Notes: a model not told the origin generated them from the sequence alone. A stretch of DNA of 60,678 nt from CAZQVA01 sp964596685 (GCA_964596685.1 CAZQVA010000012.1:1-60678), one strand, 5' to 3'. Counted from the first letter of the stretch, positions 24,613 to 34,020 are shown. A program made the numbers and translations.

Positions 24613-26601
24613 ATGCTCTGGCCGTTTTCAAAGGACAAACTCCCTCTTGTGATCCTCACAATCGCTGTGATGGTATGCTTTTGTCTTTTGACAGGTCACT
24701 ATTACTACATCATGATTGTGCAGTCTGCCAGATGGCAGGAAAAAGCACAGAGGCAGTATAGCAAAACAATTGTCCAGATCCCAAAGCGTGGGATTTTTTA
24801 TTCCAACACAAGTATTTTAACAACGCACCCCAACGAGGATGTCCCACTCGTTGTCGATGTTGAGCGATTTCGCCTCCATGCTGACCCCTTAGCCATCCCT
24901 GAAGAATTGCGCTCTCAGGTAGTCCAGCATCTTGTCGACTATCTACAGCTTTCAAAAGAGCAACAGGAACAGCTGTTTGTTGATTTAAGTCGTAAAACGC
25001 ATTTTCGTCGCCTATTAACGCCATTGTCACGCGCTCAACGCAGTAAGGTGCTTGCATGGTGGAATGCCTTTGCAAAGCGACAACAATTACCAGCAAATGC
25101 GCTTTTTTTTACTGTGGAATATCAGCGCTCCTATCCCTTTGGTAAATTACTCGGTCAGGTGCTGCATACGCTGGCTGATTATCGCGATGAAAAAACTCTT
25201 GAGGCCTTACCTACTGGAGGTTTAGAGCTGCATTTCAACGCCTTGCTCAAGGGAAAGATTGGGAAAAAACCTTGTTTGCAATCGCCTCGTCATCTACTGG
25301 AGGTAGTTCAGGCGCCCAATGAACAACCACTCGAGGGTGTCGATTTTCATTTAACGATCAATCATTACTTGCAGGCAGTAGCTGAAGAAGAGCTCGCCAA
25401 AGGTGTTAAGGAAGCACAGGCCGCTGGAGGATGGGTAGTGATGATGGATCCCTTTACAGGACATATTTTGGCACTGGCACAATATCCCTTCTTTTATCCG
25501 GAGCAATACCGACTCTACTTTAATGATAAAACGCGCATTGAAGAGACGAAAGTCAAAGCCATTTGTGATGCCAATGAGATCGGATCTCTAATGAAACCTT
25601 TTACTCTCGCCATCTGTCTGCAGGCGAATAAATTGTTGAAAGCAGCGGGAAAACCAAGTTTTTTTGAACCAGAAGAGAAGATCGCCACCCTTGACGGACG
25701 TTTTCCTGGGCGGAAAAAACCTATTACTGATGTGCACCCTAAACGTTTTGTGAATATGGATATGGGACTGCAAAAATCCTCCAACGTTTATATGGCGCGT
25801 CTTGTCGAGCGTATGTTGCGCGTGGTGCCACAAGAATGGTACCGACAACAAATTGTCAAACTAGGGTTTGGAGAGAAAACGGGGATAGAACTGCCGGCAG
25901 AGAGTGCAGGAATGGTTCCAACGATTGGAAAAATGCATCCCAATGGAGCATTAGAGTGGTCTAAGGCGACACCCTATTCTCTTGCAATGGGATACAATAT
26001 TTTAGCGAGTAGTTTGCAGATGGTGCGCGCCTATGCCGTATTGGCGAATGGTGGTTGGTTGGTGCAGCCTACTCTTGTGCGCCGTGCAGAAAGGCGTAAC
26101 GAAGTGCTGATTGATCATACCACTGCTGTGCAGAAAGTGGGTCCCATTCTTGATCCTGATGTGATTCAAAGGGTTCTACAAGCCATGAAATACGTCACCA
26201 AGTATGGAGGCACAGCTGCATCAGCCAATTTATGGGGATATACTGAGGCGGGTAAAACAGCAACGACGGAGAAAATCGTAAAAGGGCAATACTCAAAAAA
26301 TAATAATTTGGCAACATTTGTGGGGATTGCTCCGCTTTCTCATCCGCGTTTTGTGTTATTAGTTGCAATTGATGAGCCAGCGCCTATATATATCCCGGGA
26401 AAGGGAAAAAATAGCCAAGCTGGAACGTGCGCGGCGCCTATTTTTCAAAAAATTGGTACGCGAGCCTTAGAGTATTTAGGTGAGCCCTTTGATGATCCTT
26501 ATGGATTTCCTTCATCGGATAAGCGTTTTGATTCGCAGCGCGCTGATTGGTATAAAGAATCGCGTGTTTTGCGCGAACTTTTCAATGAATGGAATCAATA
26601 A
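24613..26601 (+). CDS. pbp3: Penicillin-binding protein, PBP3/FtsI type
   Basis: A 662-residue class B transpeptidase that cross-links septal peptidoglycan. A cytoplasmic tail and one membrane helix (about 9-30) lead into a dimerisation domain and then the transpeptidase domain. The active-site motifs are SLMK (nucleophile near Ser325), SSN (near 390) and GKTATT (near 548). The last usually reads KTGT; here Gly is Ala, a change close to the substrate and beta-lactam site. The gene heads the pbp3-murE-amiA cluster seen in chlamydiae, where peptidoglycan is limited to the division ring. The usual upstream mraW and ftsL-like genes are not next to it. Confidence 0.92.
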   Translation: MLWPFSKDKLPLVILTIAVMVCFCLLTGHYYYIMIVQSARWQEKAQRQYSKTIVQIPKRGIFYSNTSILTTHPNEDVPLVVDVERFRLHADPLAIPEELRSQVVQHLVDYLQLSKEQQEQLFVDLSRKTHFRRLLTPLSRAQRSKVLAWWNAFAKRQQLPANALFFTVEYQRSYPFGKLLGQVLHTLADYRDEKTLEALPTGGLELHFNALLKGKIGKKPCLQSPRHLLEVVQAPNEQPLEGVDFHLTINHYLQAVAEEELAKGVKEAQAAGGWVVMMDPFTGHILALAQYPFFYPEQYRLYFNDKTRIEETKVKAICDANEIGSLMKPFTLAICLQANKLLKAAGKPSFFEPEEKIATLDGRFPGRKKPITDVHPKRFVNMDMGLQKSSNVYMARLVERMLRVVPQEWYRQQIVKLGFGEKTGIELPAESAGMVPTIGKMHPNGALEWSKATPYSLAMGYNILASSLQMVRAYAVLANGGWLVQPTLVRRAERRNEVLIDHTTAVQKVGPILDPDVIQRVLQAMKYVTKYGGTAASANLWGYTEAGKTATTEKIVKGQYSKNNNLATFVGIAPLSHPRFVLLVAIDEPAPIYIPGKGKNSQAGTCAAPIFQKIGTRALEYLGEPFDDPYGFPSSDKRFDSQRADWYKESRVLRELFNEWNQ

Positions 26602-26671
26602 GGACTTTAGTCCTCATCAATAGGATTTTTTTCTTTGCATTTCAAGATAAAATGCAGGTATATGATAGGTG

Positions 26672-26747
26672 GGTCTTTTGCAAAACTATCTATAATCTGG
26701 ATGACTTGTCTGTTCTATATTGTAGATAGCTTTGCAAAAGATTGACC
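26672..26747. repeat. Inverted repeat with CTTTTGCAAA ends upstream of murE
   Basis: GTCTTTTGCAAAACTATCTA at 26673-26692 pairs with its near-complement ending at 26747, enclosing about 30 bp. The hairpin fills most of the pbp3-murE gap, so it is either a non-autonomous element or a transcript stability/termination signal between the two genes. Confidence 0.6.
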
Positions 26748-26771
26748 AGGATAAATGGGAAGAAGTAAAAA

Positions 26772-28244
26772 ATGCGATTAACTGAGTTGATAGAGGGGTT
26801 TCCTAGTTTAAAGATCTATGGTGATGGTTCCATAGATATCAGAATGCTAGCAGATCACTCTAAAGCACTAGCACCGGGAGCTCTTTTTCTACCTACTAAG
26901 CAAGTGTCGCGCGAGATTTTGCGCGAAGTAGAAAGATCGGGGGCCAGTGCCATATGGACTCCAGAATATCTTCCTGGTCTTTCCATCGTGCAGGTAGTTG
27001 GGTCTTTAGACGCTATTAAGCGTGCAGCAATGGCAGCGCGTTTTTACTTAGAACCTAGTAAGCAGTTGTTTGTGATGGGTGTTACAGGGACAAATGGCAA
27101 GACAACGACGACCTATCTATTAAAGCACCTTTTCGATAATTTGCATCAGTCCTGTGGTTTACTGGGTACTGTGGAATATGTGGTGGGGCAACAACATTAC
27201 CCGTCGCAACTGACAACCCCCGATAGTGTGGCATGCCAGCATCTCTTGCGTCAAATGGTGCAACAAGGATGCCGCGCTGTGACGATGGAAGTTTCTTCAC
27301 ATGCACTCGAACAGGCACGCGTTGCTTCTCTTGATTTTGATGTTGCTCTCTTTACTAATTTGACACTCGATCATCTTGACTATCATATGACGATGGAAGC
27401 TTATGCTGATGCAAAAGCGAGGCTATTTGAGATGTTGCATCCCGATGGGGTTGCCATTATTAATGGGGATAGCCCCTACGCTGATCACATGGTACGCAAT
27501 TGTAAAGCGGAGGTCATTCGTTTTGGCATCGATTCCAAGGCTGATGTGCGCGCTTGCAATTTATTGCTGACTCCTCAAGGAATGCGTTTTGATGTGCATG
27601 CAGCAGGGAAGATAGAGCGGTTTTATAGCCCACTTGTTGGGCGCTATAATTTGATGAACATTTTAGGAGCGATTGCTGTGGGCGTCTATTTGCAAATCCC
27701 TCTTAAAGAATTAGCAGCAATTTTTGCTCATACTCCGCACGTACCGGGGCGTTTGGAAAAAGTAGGGGATACACCTAGTGTCTTTATCGATTATGCGCAT
27801 ACTGACGATGCTTTGAGCAATGTGCTGGCTACCTTGCGCGCTGTGACAGAAGGTAAAATCATTGTTGTATTCGGGTGTGGAGGCGATCGCGATCGCAGTA
27901 AGCGTCCTAAAATGGGTGCCGTGGCGGAACAAATGGCGGATTATGTCATCGTAACTAATGATAACCCAAGAAATGAGTCGCCCCATGAGATTATTGACCA
28001 AATTTGTATGGGATTTACTCATAAGGCAAATCATTGTGTTATTCCAGATCGCCGTGAGGCGATATGGCATGCGTTAAAAATGGCGCGGCCACAGGATACG
28101 GTGCTTGTTGCAGGCAAGGGACATGAACGCGGACAGATGGTAGGTCGCAGCGTCTTTGCTTTTGATGATCGAGTTGTTGTGAAGGAGTTTTATGAACATT
28201 CTATGGCCTCTGCTCTGCTGTCTTCTGCTACTGACAGGCTGTAG
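26772..28244 (+). CDS. murE: UDP-MurNAc-tripeptide synthetase (MurE)
   Basis: A 490-residue Mur ligase that adds the third amino acid to UDP-MurNAc-L-Ala-D-Glu. The ATP loop GVTGTNGKTTT lies near residue 104. The substrate-specifying motif is DNPRNESP, the DNPR signature of enzymes that use meso-diaminopimelate, so the stem peptide should contain mDAP. The three Mur ligase domains are complete. The 3' end overlaps amiA by 53 bp. Confidence 0.95.
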   Translation: MRLTELIEGFPSLKIYGDGSIDIRMLADHSKALAPGALFLPTKQVSREILREVERSGASAIWTPEYLPGLSIVQVVGSLDAIKRAAMAARFYLEPSKQLFVMGVTGTNGKTTTTYLLKHLFDNLHQSCGLLGTVEYVVGQQHYPSQLTTPDSVACQHLLRQMVQQGCRAVTMEVSSHALEQARVASLDFDVALFTNLTLDHLDYHMTMEAYADAKARLFEMLHPDGVAIINGDSPYADHMVRNCKAEVIRFGIDSKADVRACNLLLTPQGMRFDVHAAGKIERFYSPLVGRYNLMNILGAIAVGVYLQIPLKELAAIFAHTPHVPGRLEKVGDTPSVFIDYAHTDDALSNVLATLRAVTEGKIIVVFGCGGDRDRSKRPKMGAVAEQMADYVIVTNDNPRNESPHEIIDQICMGFTHKANHCVIPDRREAIWHALKMARPQDTVLVAGKGHERGQMVGRSVFAFDDRVVVKEFYEHSMASALLSSATDRL

Positions 28245-28878
28245 CACTTATGAGGTCTCTCGTAATAGTCATGGAGAGATGAGTGAATTTACCCCCACTC
28301 ATTTACCTTTAAATGTGATTGTTATCGATCCAGGGCATGGAGGAGATGATTATGGTTGTTCTAATGAGGATGAGACTCTAAATGAAAAAACCCTGACTCT
28401 AGCGACCTCAAATCTACTGAAAAAGCATCTGCAGAAGTTAGGGTACCGCGTGATCATGACGCGTACTAGTGATGTGCGCGTGGCTTTGGACAAACGAGCG
28501 CGACTTGCCAATGAATTAAATGCAGAAGCCTTTGTCAGTGTGCATTTTAACCATGCTGAAAATACTTCAGCGCAAGGTGTCGAAGTTTTTTATCATAAGC
28601 AAGCAACAAATCTCAAGCGCACAGAGGAGTCGCACCATTTAGCTCAAGCTGTACTCCGCTCCGTTTTATTAGCGACAAATGCGCGTTCACGCGGCGTTAA
28701 AACAGCCAATTACCGCGTGATTAAAAAAACGGAAATGCCAGCTATTCTCGTGGAAGCAGGCTTTTTGAGCCACGAGAAAGAATCTTCGCGCTGTAAAGAT
28801 CCAGACTATATGGATGCTATTGCTTGGGGGATTGCGCAAGGTATCAATAATTATTTCCGCTCTTTAGACAAAATCTAG
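28192..28878 (+). CDS. amiA: N-acetylmuramoyl-L-alanine amidase, lipoprotein (AmiA)
   Basis: A 228-residue zinc amidase that cuts the amide bond between MurNAc and the stem peptide. A lipobox LLLLTGC (Cys17) predicts membrane attachment. Zinc ligands and the catalytic Glu are visible in VIDPGHGGDD, SVHFNHAE and VEAGFLSHEKE. The autoinhibitory helix seen in septal amidases is short or absent. The gene starts inside the 3' end of murE (53-bp overlap). Its final codons, SLDKI and the stop, are formed by a copy of the TTTAGACAAAATCTA repeat, so an element end has shaped the C-terminus. Confidence 0.92.
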   Translation: MNILWPLLCCLLLLTGCSTYEVSRNSHGEMSEFTPTHLPLNVIVIDPGHGGDDYGCSNEDETLNEKTLTLATSNLLKKHLQKLGYRVIMTRTSDVRVALDKRARLANELNAEAFVSVHFNHAENTSAQGVEVFYHKQATNLKRTEESHHLAQAVLRSVLLATNARSRGVKTANYRVIKKTEMPAILVEAGFLSHEKESSRCKDPDYMDAIAWGIAQGINNYFRSLDKI

Positions 28879-28887
28879 TATTTTTAA
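28863..28887. repeat. TTTAGACAAAATCTA repeat end fused to the 3' end of amiA
   Basis: TTTAGACAAAATCTAGTATT is identical to the end of the element at 51791-51952 read from its right side. The amidase stop codon lies inside it. Confidence 0.6.
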
Positions 28888-28905
28888 AGCCTTTTGCAAA
28901 AGGCT
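28888..28905 (+). terminator. 18-bp perfect palindrome after amiA
   Basis: AGCCTTTTGCAAAAGGCT is perfectly self-complementary, followed by a short T-containing stretch. It lies 10 bp beyond the amiA stop and has the CTTTTGCAAA core shared with other intergenic repeats in the window. It is a probable terminator for the peptidoglycan cluster. Confidence 0.5.
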
Positions 28906-29012
28906 CTTTAATACCAGAAAAAGTTACACTCAAGCAGGGACAACGTCTTGAAGAAGAAATCGGGATCGCGTAGTCTTTTCCATTTTGGTAGTTGAAGGAG
29001 TGTATAAGTTTC

Positions 29013-30263
29013 ATGACATGGCATCCTAATCAAATCGCAAGTATTGTGCTCAGTGGAGGAGAAGGGCGTCGTCTATTTCCATTGACGCAACATCGCAGTA
29101 AACCTGCTCTTCCTTTTGGGGAACATCGCATTATCGATATTCCTATCTCTCATTCCCTAAATGCAGGCGTGCGAAAGATTTTTGTCCTGACACAGTTTCT
29201 TTCTTCTTCGCTGCATCGACATTTGATAGAAACCTATCGTTTAGATCCTTTTTCTCAAGGTTTTATTGAGATTTTGGCCCCTGAACAGCGTCCTGGACAT
29301 GCTAGTTGGTATTTAGGAACGGCGGATGCTGTGCGGCAAAATATGGATTATTTGCGCCGCTGTGATGCAGAATATTTCCTTATCCTTTCAGGTGACCAGA
29401 TCTATACCTTTGATCTGACACAACTTCTCCAGCAAGCCGTACAAAGTGGCGCGGATCTTACCATTGCTGCTATCCCTATTGGATCGCAAGATGCCTCTAG
29501 AATGGGTATTTTAGAAGTTAATGAAGATTCGTTTGTTGAAGGTTTTTTTGAAAAACCTAAGACGGCAGCACAACTAGCTCGTTTAAATGCGAATCAACAT
29601 CTCTTGAAAAGTAAGGGCTTTAAGGCGCGTAAGGATTCCACTTATCTGGGCTCTATGGGCATTTATGTTTTTAAAAGAAAAGCATTATTCGATCTTTTGC
29701 AAGATGATGTACGAGAAGATTTTGGCAAACATCTTATTCCTACAATGGTTAGTAAAGGCAATGTCAGTGCCTATTTGCATCATGGTTATTGGGAAGATAT
29801 TGGGACAGTGGGAGCACTTCACAAAGCAAATATGGCCCTTGTAGATAAAGATGGCCCTTTGCAGGGATGGGGAGTGGATAGTCTGTTTTACAAGAGACCC
29901 GTTTTTTTGCCGGCGCCAAAAATTTATGCGGGAAGGATTGAGCAGAGTGTCATATGTGCAGGAGCGGTTATTGATGCACAGCGCGTGACACGCAGTGTCA
30001 TTGGTGCGCGCACTTTTGTGCAAAAAGGAGCCTCTATTGAAGAGACCGTAGTCCTTGGAAATGAAGACAGTGGTTTTACGAGCATTGGTCCTAAATCGGT
30101 CATTCGTCATGCTATTATTGATAAAAACGTGCAACTGGGAGCTGGTGTTCAACTGATCAATCATAAAGGACTGCAACAACTTGATGCTGAGCCTATCTTC
30201 ATTCGCGATGGAGTGATTGTGGTTACAGAAGGGGCGCGGTTGCCGGAAGGGTTTGTCTTGTGA
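29013..30263 (+). CDS. glgC: Glucose-1-phosphate adenylyltransferase
   Basis: A 416-residue ADP-glucose pyrophosphorylase, the committed step of glycogen synthesis. The N-terminal nucleotidyltransferase domain shows LSGGEGRRLFPLT and SKPALPFGE; the C-terminal half is a left-handed beta-helix. FFEKPK and GYWEDIGTVGA, sugar-phosphate binding signatures, are intact. The ATG at 29013 has GGAG about 12 bases upstream; a TTG seven codons earlier is also in frame. GlgA, the next enzyme, is encoded 14 kb away. The downstream phosphoesterase starts inside the glgC stop. Confidence 0.95.
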   Translation: MTWHPNQIASIVLSGGEGRRLFPLTQHRSKPALPFGEHRIIDIPISHSLNAGVRKIFVLTQFLSSSLHRHLIETYRLDPFSQGFIEILAPEQRPGHASWYLGTADAVRQNMDYLRRCDAEYFLILSGDQIYTFDLTQLLQQAVQSGADLTIAAIPIGSQDASRMGILEVNEDSFVEGFFEKPKTAAQLARLNANQHLLKSKGFKARKDSTYLGSMGIYVFKRKALFDLLQDDVREDFGKHLIPTMVSKGNVSAYLHHGYWEDIGTVGALHKANMALVDKDGPLQGWGVDSLFYKRPVFLPAPKIYAGRIEQSVICAGAVIDAQRVTRSVIGARTFVQKGASIEETVVLGNEDSGFTSIGPKSVIRHAIIDKNVQLGAGVQLINHKGLQQLDAEPIFIRDGVIVVTEGARLPEGFVL

Positions 30264-30946
30264 GTAAATTGTTTGCGATCGCCGATCTACATCTTGCGAT
30301 CTCCACGCCTCAAAAGGATATGGGGATCTATGGCGCGCGCTGGTATGACTATCACGATCGTTTGCAGAAGCAGTGGCATGCTACTGTTTCTGAAGAGGAT
30401 CTCGTACTTATTCCCGGCGATATTTCCTGGGCAATGCGCATGGAAGATGCACTCATTGACTTGGCTTGGATCGATGCTTTGCCAGGTAGAAAGGTGATGA
30501 TTCGTGGTAATCACGATTATTGGTGGGCTTCCTTAGCTAAAATGGAAAAGGTGCTGCCTAAATCTATCACCGCTATCCACAACACCATTTACTTGTGGAG
30601 AGATTTTGCGATTTGTGGCAGCCGTCTATGGGATGACCCGCAATGGTGTGAAATTCCGCATGAAGAACATAAAATTTTTGATAGGGAATTGCAACGCTTA
30701 GAAATTGGCCTCAAGCAGCTTCCGAATGATGGTGTGCGTAAGGTTGTCATGCTACACTATCCCCCCATTCCAGAAACGATGCGTGCGACTCGTACAAGTG
30801 CACTGCTAGAAAAATATGGCGTGGAGTTGTGTGTTTTTGGGCATATCCACGTAGAAAATCCACCAAAATTTGGCGTCATGGGCCCCGTTGACTATAAACT
30901 GGTCGCGGCGGATGCGCTGCAGTTTTGTCCCTTGCTGCTTTACTAA
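30260..30946 (+). CDS. Metallophosphoesterase linked to glgC
   Basis: A 228-residue calcineurin-like phosphoesterase with metal motifs IADLHLAI, PGDISWAM, RGNHDYWW and FGHIHVENP. It starts with GTG overlapping the glgC stop by 4 bp. The same pair occurs in Chlamydia as I recall. It is unrelated in detail to the phosphoesterase at 14101. Substrate unknown; the glgC linkage hints at sugar-phosphate metabolism but does not prove it. Confidence 0.85.
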   Translation: MSKLFAIADLHLAISTPQKDMGIYGARWYDYHDRLQKQWHATVSEEDLVLIPGDISWAMRMEDALIDLAWIDALPGRKVMIRGNHDYWWASLAKMEKVLPKSITAIHNTIYLWRDFAICGSRLWDDPQWCEIPHEEHKIFDRELQRLEIGLKQLPNDGVRKVVMLHYPPIPETMRATRTSALLEKYGVELCVFGHIHVENPPKFGVMGPVDYKLVAADALQFCPLLLY

Positions 30947-31035
30947 CTTCGATGCAGAAAGTTTGACGTCGGCCTTTCAAAGACAGGGCTATGATGTCTA
31001 ATTTCTATCTCCAGCACAGCCCACGTTATAAAGTA

Positions 31036-31422
31036 TTATTGCGATACAATTTTAAAAGCGATTTGCTTTGATTTGAATAATACCTCTGCATCTGGGCCCG
31101 CGGATGCTTGATGCTCATCTACATTGAATTCTTTCACAACTTGAGCCGTTGTTAAATGGTCAACAAAAACAGTTTGGCCATCTTTTCCCGATTTAATCGT
31201 TAGGAATTTGCTGTTAACATCTAGACGATCTCCATCTGGGCTTGTAAATTGAAATAGCACCCCATTCACTGCGGTGCCAGCGGCATCCGTCACGGTAACG
31301 TCTGTAGCTGTGACTTTACATGCATCTCCCTGTACACCACTTTGTGCAACTGCTACAGCTGCAAAAATGTGATGTGCGGCAAATATACTGAGAGCCGAAA
31401 GTACTAGTTTCATTGAACGCAT
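31036..31422 (-). CDS. Small secreted protein, unknown function
   Basis: A 128-residue protein with a signal peptide cleaved near residue 27 (AVAVAQ). The mature part reads as beta strands typical of an Ig-like/Big domain: VTDAAGTAVNGVLFQF and DGQTVFVDHL. A strong AGGAGG lies five bases before the ATG, so it should be well translated. It stands alone on the minus strand, followed on its upstream side by a 30-bp palindrome repeat. Confidence 0.65.
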   Translation of the reverse strand: MRSMKLVLSALSIFAAHHIFAAVAVAQSGVQGDACKVTATDVTVTDAAGTAVNGVLFQFTSPDGDRLDVNSKFLTIKSGKDGQTVFVDHLTTAQVVKEFNVDEHQASAGPDAEVLFKSKQIAFKIVSQ

Positions 31423-31661
31423 AAAATCCTCCTTATATAAAAAGGTGTCCCTTTTCTTTAAAAGTCACCTTGTGCGCAGTTTTAAAATATACCAATTCTT
31501 CAGGTGGAATGGGTATACCTCATAAACGTGGCATGGTAAGTTCAAAATACAAAACAATATATTAAATAGACAGGGAAATTTTCGTATATGCTAGATTATT
31601 AATTTATTTATCTTTATAATAATGTTTAGTAATAAATATTAATTAGTTAAAACGAGGTGTT
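31423..31661. other. AT-rich divergent intergenic region
   Basis: This 239-bp gap separates two divergent orphan genes. It contains the palindrome repeat at 31488-31517 and an AT-rich stretch (about 31540-31650) with several TATAAT-like strings that could serve the plus-strand gene. I cannot pick a single promoter. Confidence 0.4.
31488..31517. repeat. 30-bp palindromic repeat
   Basis: TATACCAATTC and GAATGGGTATA flank TTCAGGTG. It is nearly identical to the right end of the 165-bp element at 36163-36327, and to the copy at 24515. Confidence 0.6.
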
Positions 31662-32528
31662 ATGAGTTCTGTCAGTCCAATGGCACAAAAACCCCAATCG
31701 AGTATTTCTCTGTCTTTTGGTTTGTTTGGCAACTGCAAGACGCCAGATCAGTCAAAATGGGTGGATACCATTCATCTACTCATTGGTCAGACATGTATTC
31801 GTTTAGTGGTGCCTTCAAAGAGAGATCCCCGAAAAGTCCAGCACTTGAATTGTCAGTATGACTTGCATGGAGAACAAAAGAGAGCTCTTTCATTTAAAAC
31901 ACCGATGAGATATGTGAACAAGCTGGCCCTTGAAGTGCTATTTGGCACGGCTGAAGGGGGAAGTGAAAAGATTCACGTTGCATTTGATCAGTCTAAACCA
32001 CTCGTTGAAAATCAACCCTATTGCCTTGTGATTCGTTTCGATGAGCAATTGCAATGTCAAGCCAGCATCCATCATGTAAAGGCAGGTTTCAGTGATGCAG
32101 AACAGATAGTGTACGAGCATTTATTTGATGTATTGGCTCCGTTAATGCGTCAGATCGTTGAGTTCACGCTTCCGGAAAAGGTGTTAGAGAGAGAATTACG
32201 CCCTGATGTTGAGGGACGTATTGGTCGCGTCATCAAAGAAGGTATTAAAAAAATACCGGATGAACGTCTAGCATATCTTATAAAAAACTTAACAGATATT
32301 ACAAGGCAGAGTCGCACAGGTGAGCAATCACCCACTGAGAGATATGAGATATTACGTGAGATTCCAGGTCGATGTGTAAGCGCGATAGGAGAGCAAGGAC
32401 TTGCGACCATGATCTATAGTTTCTGTGTACGCATGGTTGAGGGTTCGTTGAAAGATTTTGAAAGATTAGCATTAAACAGCATCGCCGTAAAGACAGCCAA
32501 AGATGTGAGTTTCAAGGTACAGTCCTGA
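31662..32528 (+). CDS. Orphan protein, unknown function
   Basis: A 288-residue soluble protein. The N-terminal 150 residues look beta-rich (IHLLIGQTCIRLVVP; YCLVIRFDEQLQCQ); the C-terminal half is helical with charged stretches (RIGRVIKEGIKKI). No signal peptide, membrane helix or known motif. GAGGTG lies seven bases upstream of the ATG. It is flanked by element copies and convergent with gnd, ending 43 bp from it. Probably lineage-specific. Confidence 0.65.
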   Translation: MSSVSPMAQKPQSSISLSFGLFGNCKTPDQSKWVDTIHLLIGQTCIRLVVPSKRDPRKVQHLNCQYDLHGEQKRALSFKTPMRYVNKLALEVLFGTAEGGSEKIHVAFDQSKPLVENQPYCLVIRFDEQLQCQASIHHVKAGFSDAEQIVYEHLFDVLAPLMRQIVEFTLPEKVLERELRPDVEGRIGRVIKEGIKKIPDERLAYLIKNLTDITRQSRTGEQSPTERYEILREIPGRCVSAIGEQGLATMIYSFCVRMVEGSLKDFERLALNSIAVKTAKDVSFKVQS

Positions 32529-32571
32529 TAGACGGACCACGCGTATCCATCTATCAGGTTTGCTTTGCGCT

Positions 32572-34020
32572 TTAAGCGTTATATGAGGAAGAGCTGACAT
32601 TGCCGCCTGTGCCGGTCCAGTTCGTGTGGAAGAACTGACCGCGAGGCTGGTCAATGCGCTCATAGGTGTGGGCGCCAAAGTAATCGCGCTGAGCCTGTAG
32701 CAAGTAAGCGGGTAAGCGCTCTGTGCGATATCCATCGAAGAATGAGAGTGCCGTGCTAAAGCATGGCACCCACGCTGCGCGCTCTACGGCAAAAGCAACC
32801 GCTTTACGCCATCCGCGCTCTGTTTTTAGGATCTCCTGGCGGAAGTAATCATCCAGTATTAGGCTCGTTAGGTTGGCGTTTTTATCAAATGCCTCTTTAA
32901 TCTTGCCTAAAAAGCGGCTACGAATGATGCAGCCTCCACGCCACATCAGGGCAATGCCACCGTAATTCAGTTTCCACTTGTATTCCTTTGCCGCTTGCCT
33001 CATGAGCATGTACCCTTGAGTATAGCTAATGATTTTAGAGGCATAGAGGGCAAGGCGAATATTCTCAATCATTTCTTTTTTATCGCCTGCAAAGGCAGCT
33101 ACAGGCGCTTTGGGTAGTTGTTTGCTTGCAAGTACGCGATCCTCCTTGAGTGCAGAAAGACAACGAGCAAATACCGCTTCTGCAATGAGAGTAACAGGTT
33201 CACCAAGTTCTAGGGCATTCATGCCTGTCCACTTGCCTGTCCCTTTTTGCCCCGCAACATCTAAAATCTTATCGACGAGGTAAGATCCATCTTTGTCTTT
33301 ATACTTTAAGACAGCAGCGGTAATTTCGATCAAATAGCTATCGAGTTCTGTTTTATTCCACTCTGTGAAAATGGTTGCAATTTCTTCATGGCCAAGTCCT
33401 AAATGGTAGCGCAAGAGAGAGTAGGCCTCACTGATGAGCTGCATGTCGCCATATTCAATGCCATTGTGAACCATCTTGACATAGTGACCTGCACCACCAT
33501 CTCCCACCCAATCGCAGCACGGAACGCCTTCCGCCTTAGCGGCGACTGATTGCAAGATTTCTTTTACAAGAGGCCATCCGGCAGAATTACCTCCAGGCAT
33601 CAGTGAGGGGCCGTGGCGCGCGCCTTCTTCTCCACCCGATACGCCTGTTCCCATGTAAAGGATGCCTTTAGCACTTAATTCCGCTTCTCGACGATTTGTA
33701 TCGTGGAAATTACTATTGCCTCCATCGATGATGAGGTCTCCTTTTTCAATAAGGGGAGTCAATTGGGCGATCATATCATCGACAGCTTCACCCGCTTTAA
33801 CTAAAAAGATGATGCGGCGAGGGCGTTTAAGAGATTGCACGAACTCTTTCAGGTCATAGGTGCCTACGACTTTTGTTCCTTTGGCTGGACCTGCAACGAA
33901 GTCTTTAGTCTTAGAGGTTGTACGGTTAAAAACTGCTACCGTATAACCATGATCATTCATATTGAGGACCAGGTTTTGACCCATAACGGCCAGTCCAATT
34001 AAACCAATATCTGCTGACAT
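32572..34020 (-). CDS. gnd: 6-phosphogluconate dehydrogenase, decarboxylating
   Basis: A 482-residue enzyme that oxidises 6-phosphogluconate to ribulose-5-phosphate and CO2, making NADPH. The dinucleotide motif GLAVMGQNL is at the N-terminus, the substrate site has GGNSNFHDT, VSGGEEGARHGPS and HYVKMVHNGIEY, and the C-terminal tail carries the conserved RIDQPRGQFFHTNW. The ATG at 34020 has GAGGTG at good spacing; four codons upstream another in-frame ATG lacks it. With transaldolase at 1.2-2.2 kb this gives parts of both branches of the pentose phosphate pathway. Confidence 0.97.
   Translation of the reverse strand: MSADIGLIGLAVMGQNLVLNMNDHGYTVAVFNRTTSKTKDFVAGPAKGTKVVGTYDLKEFVQSLKRPRRIIFLVKAGEAVDDMIAQLTPLIEKGDLIIDGGNSNFHDTNRREAELSAKGILYMGTGVSGGEEGARHGPSLMPGGNSAGWPLVKEILQSVAAKAEGVPCCDWVGDGGAGHYVKMVHNGIEYGDMQLISEAYSLLRYHLGLGHEEIATIFTEWNKTELDSYLIEITAAVLKYKDKDGSYLVDKILDVAGQKGTGKWTGMNALELGEPVTLIAEAVFARCLSALKEDRVLASKQLPKAPVAAFAGDKKEMIENIRLALYASKIISYTQGYMLMRQAAKEYKWKLNYGGIALMWRGGCIIRSRFLGKIKEAFDKNANLTSLILDDYFRQEILKTERGWRKAVAFAVERAAWVPCFSTALSFFDGYRTERLPAYLLQAQRDYFGAHTYERIDQPRGQFFHTNWTGTGGNVSSSSYNA

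Noticed and set aside
24537..24761. 74-codon frame at the start of the penicillin-binding protein gene
   Set aside because: It overlaps the signal-anchor region of the transpeptidase in another frame and begins within the palindromic repeat.
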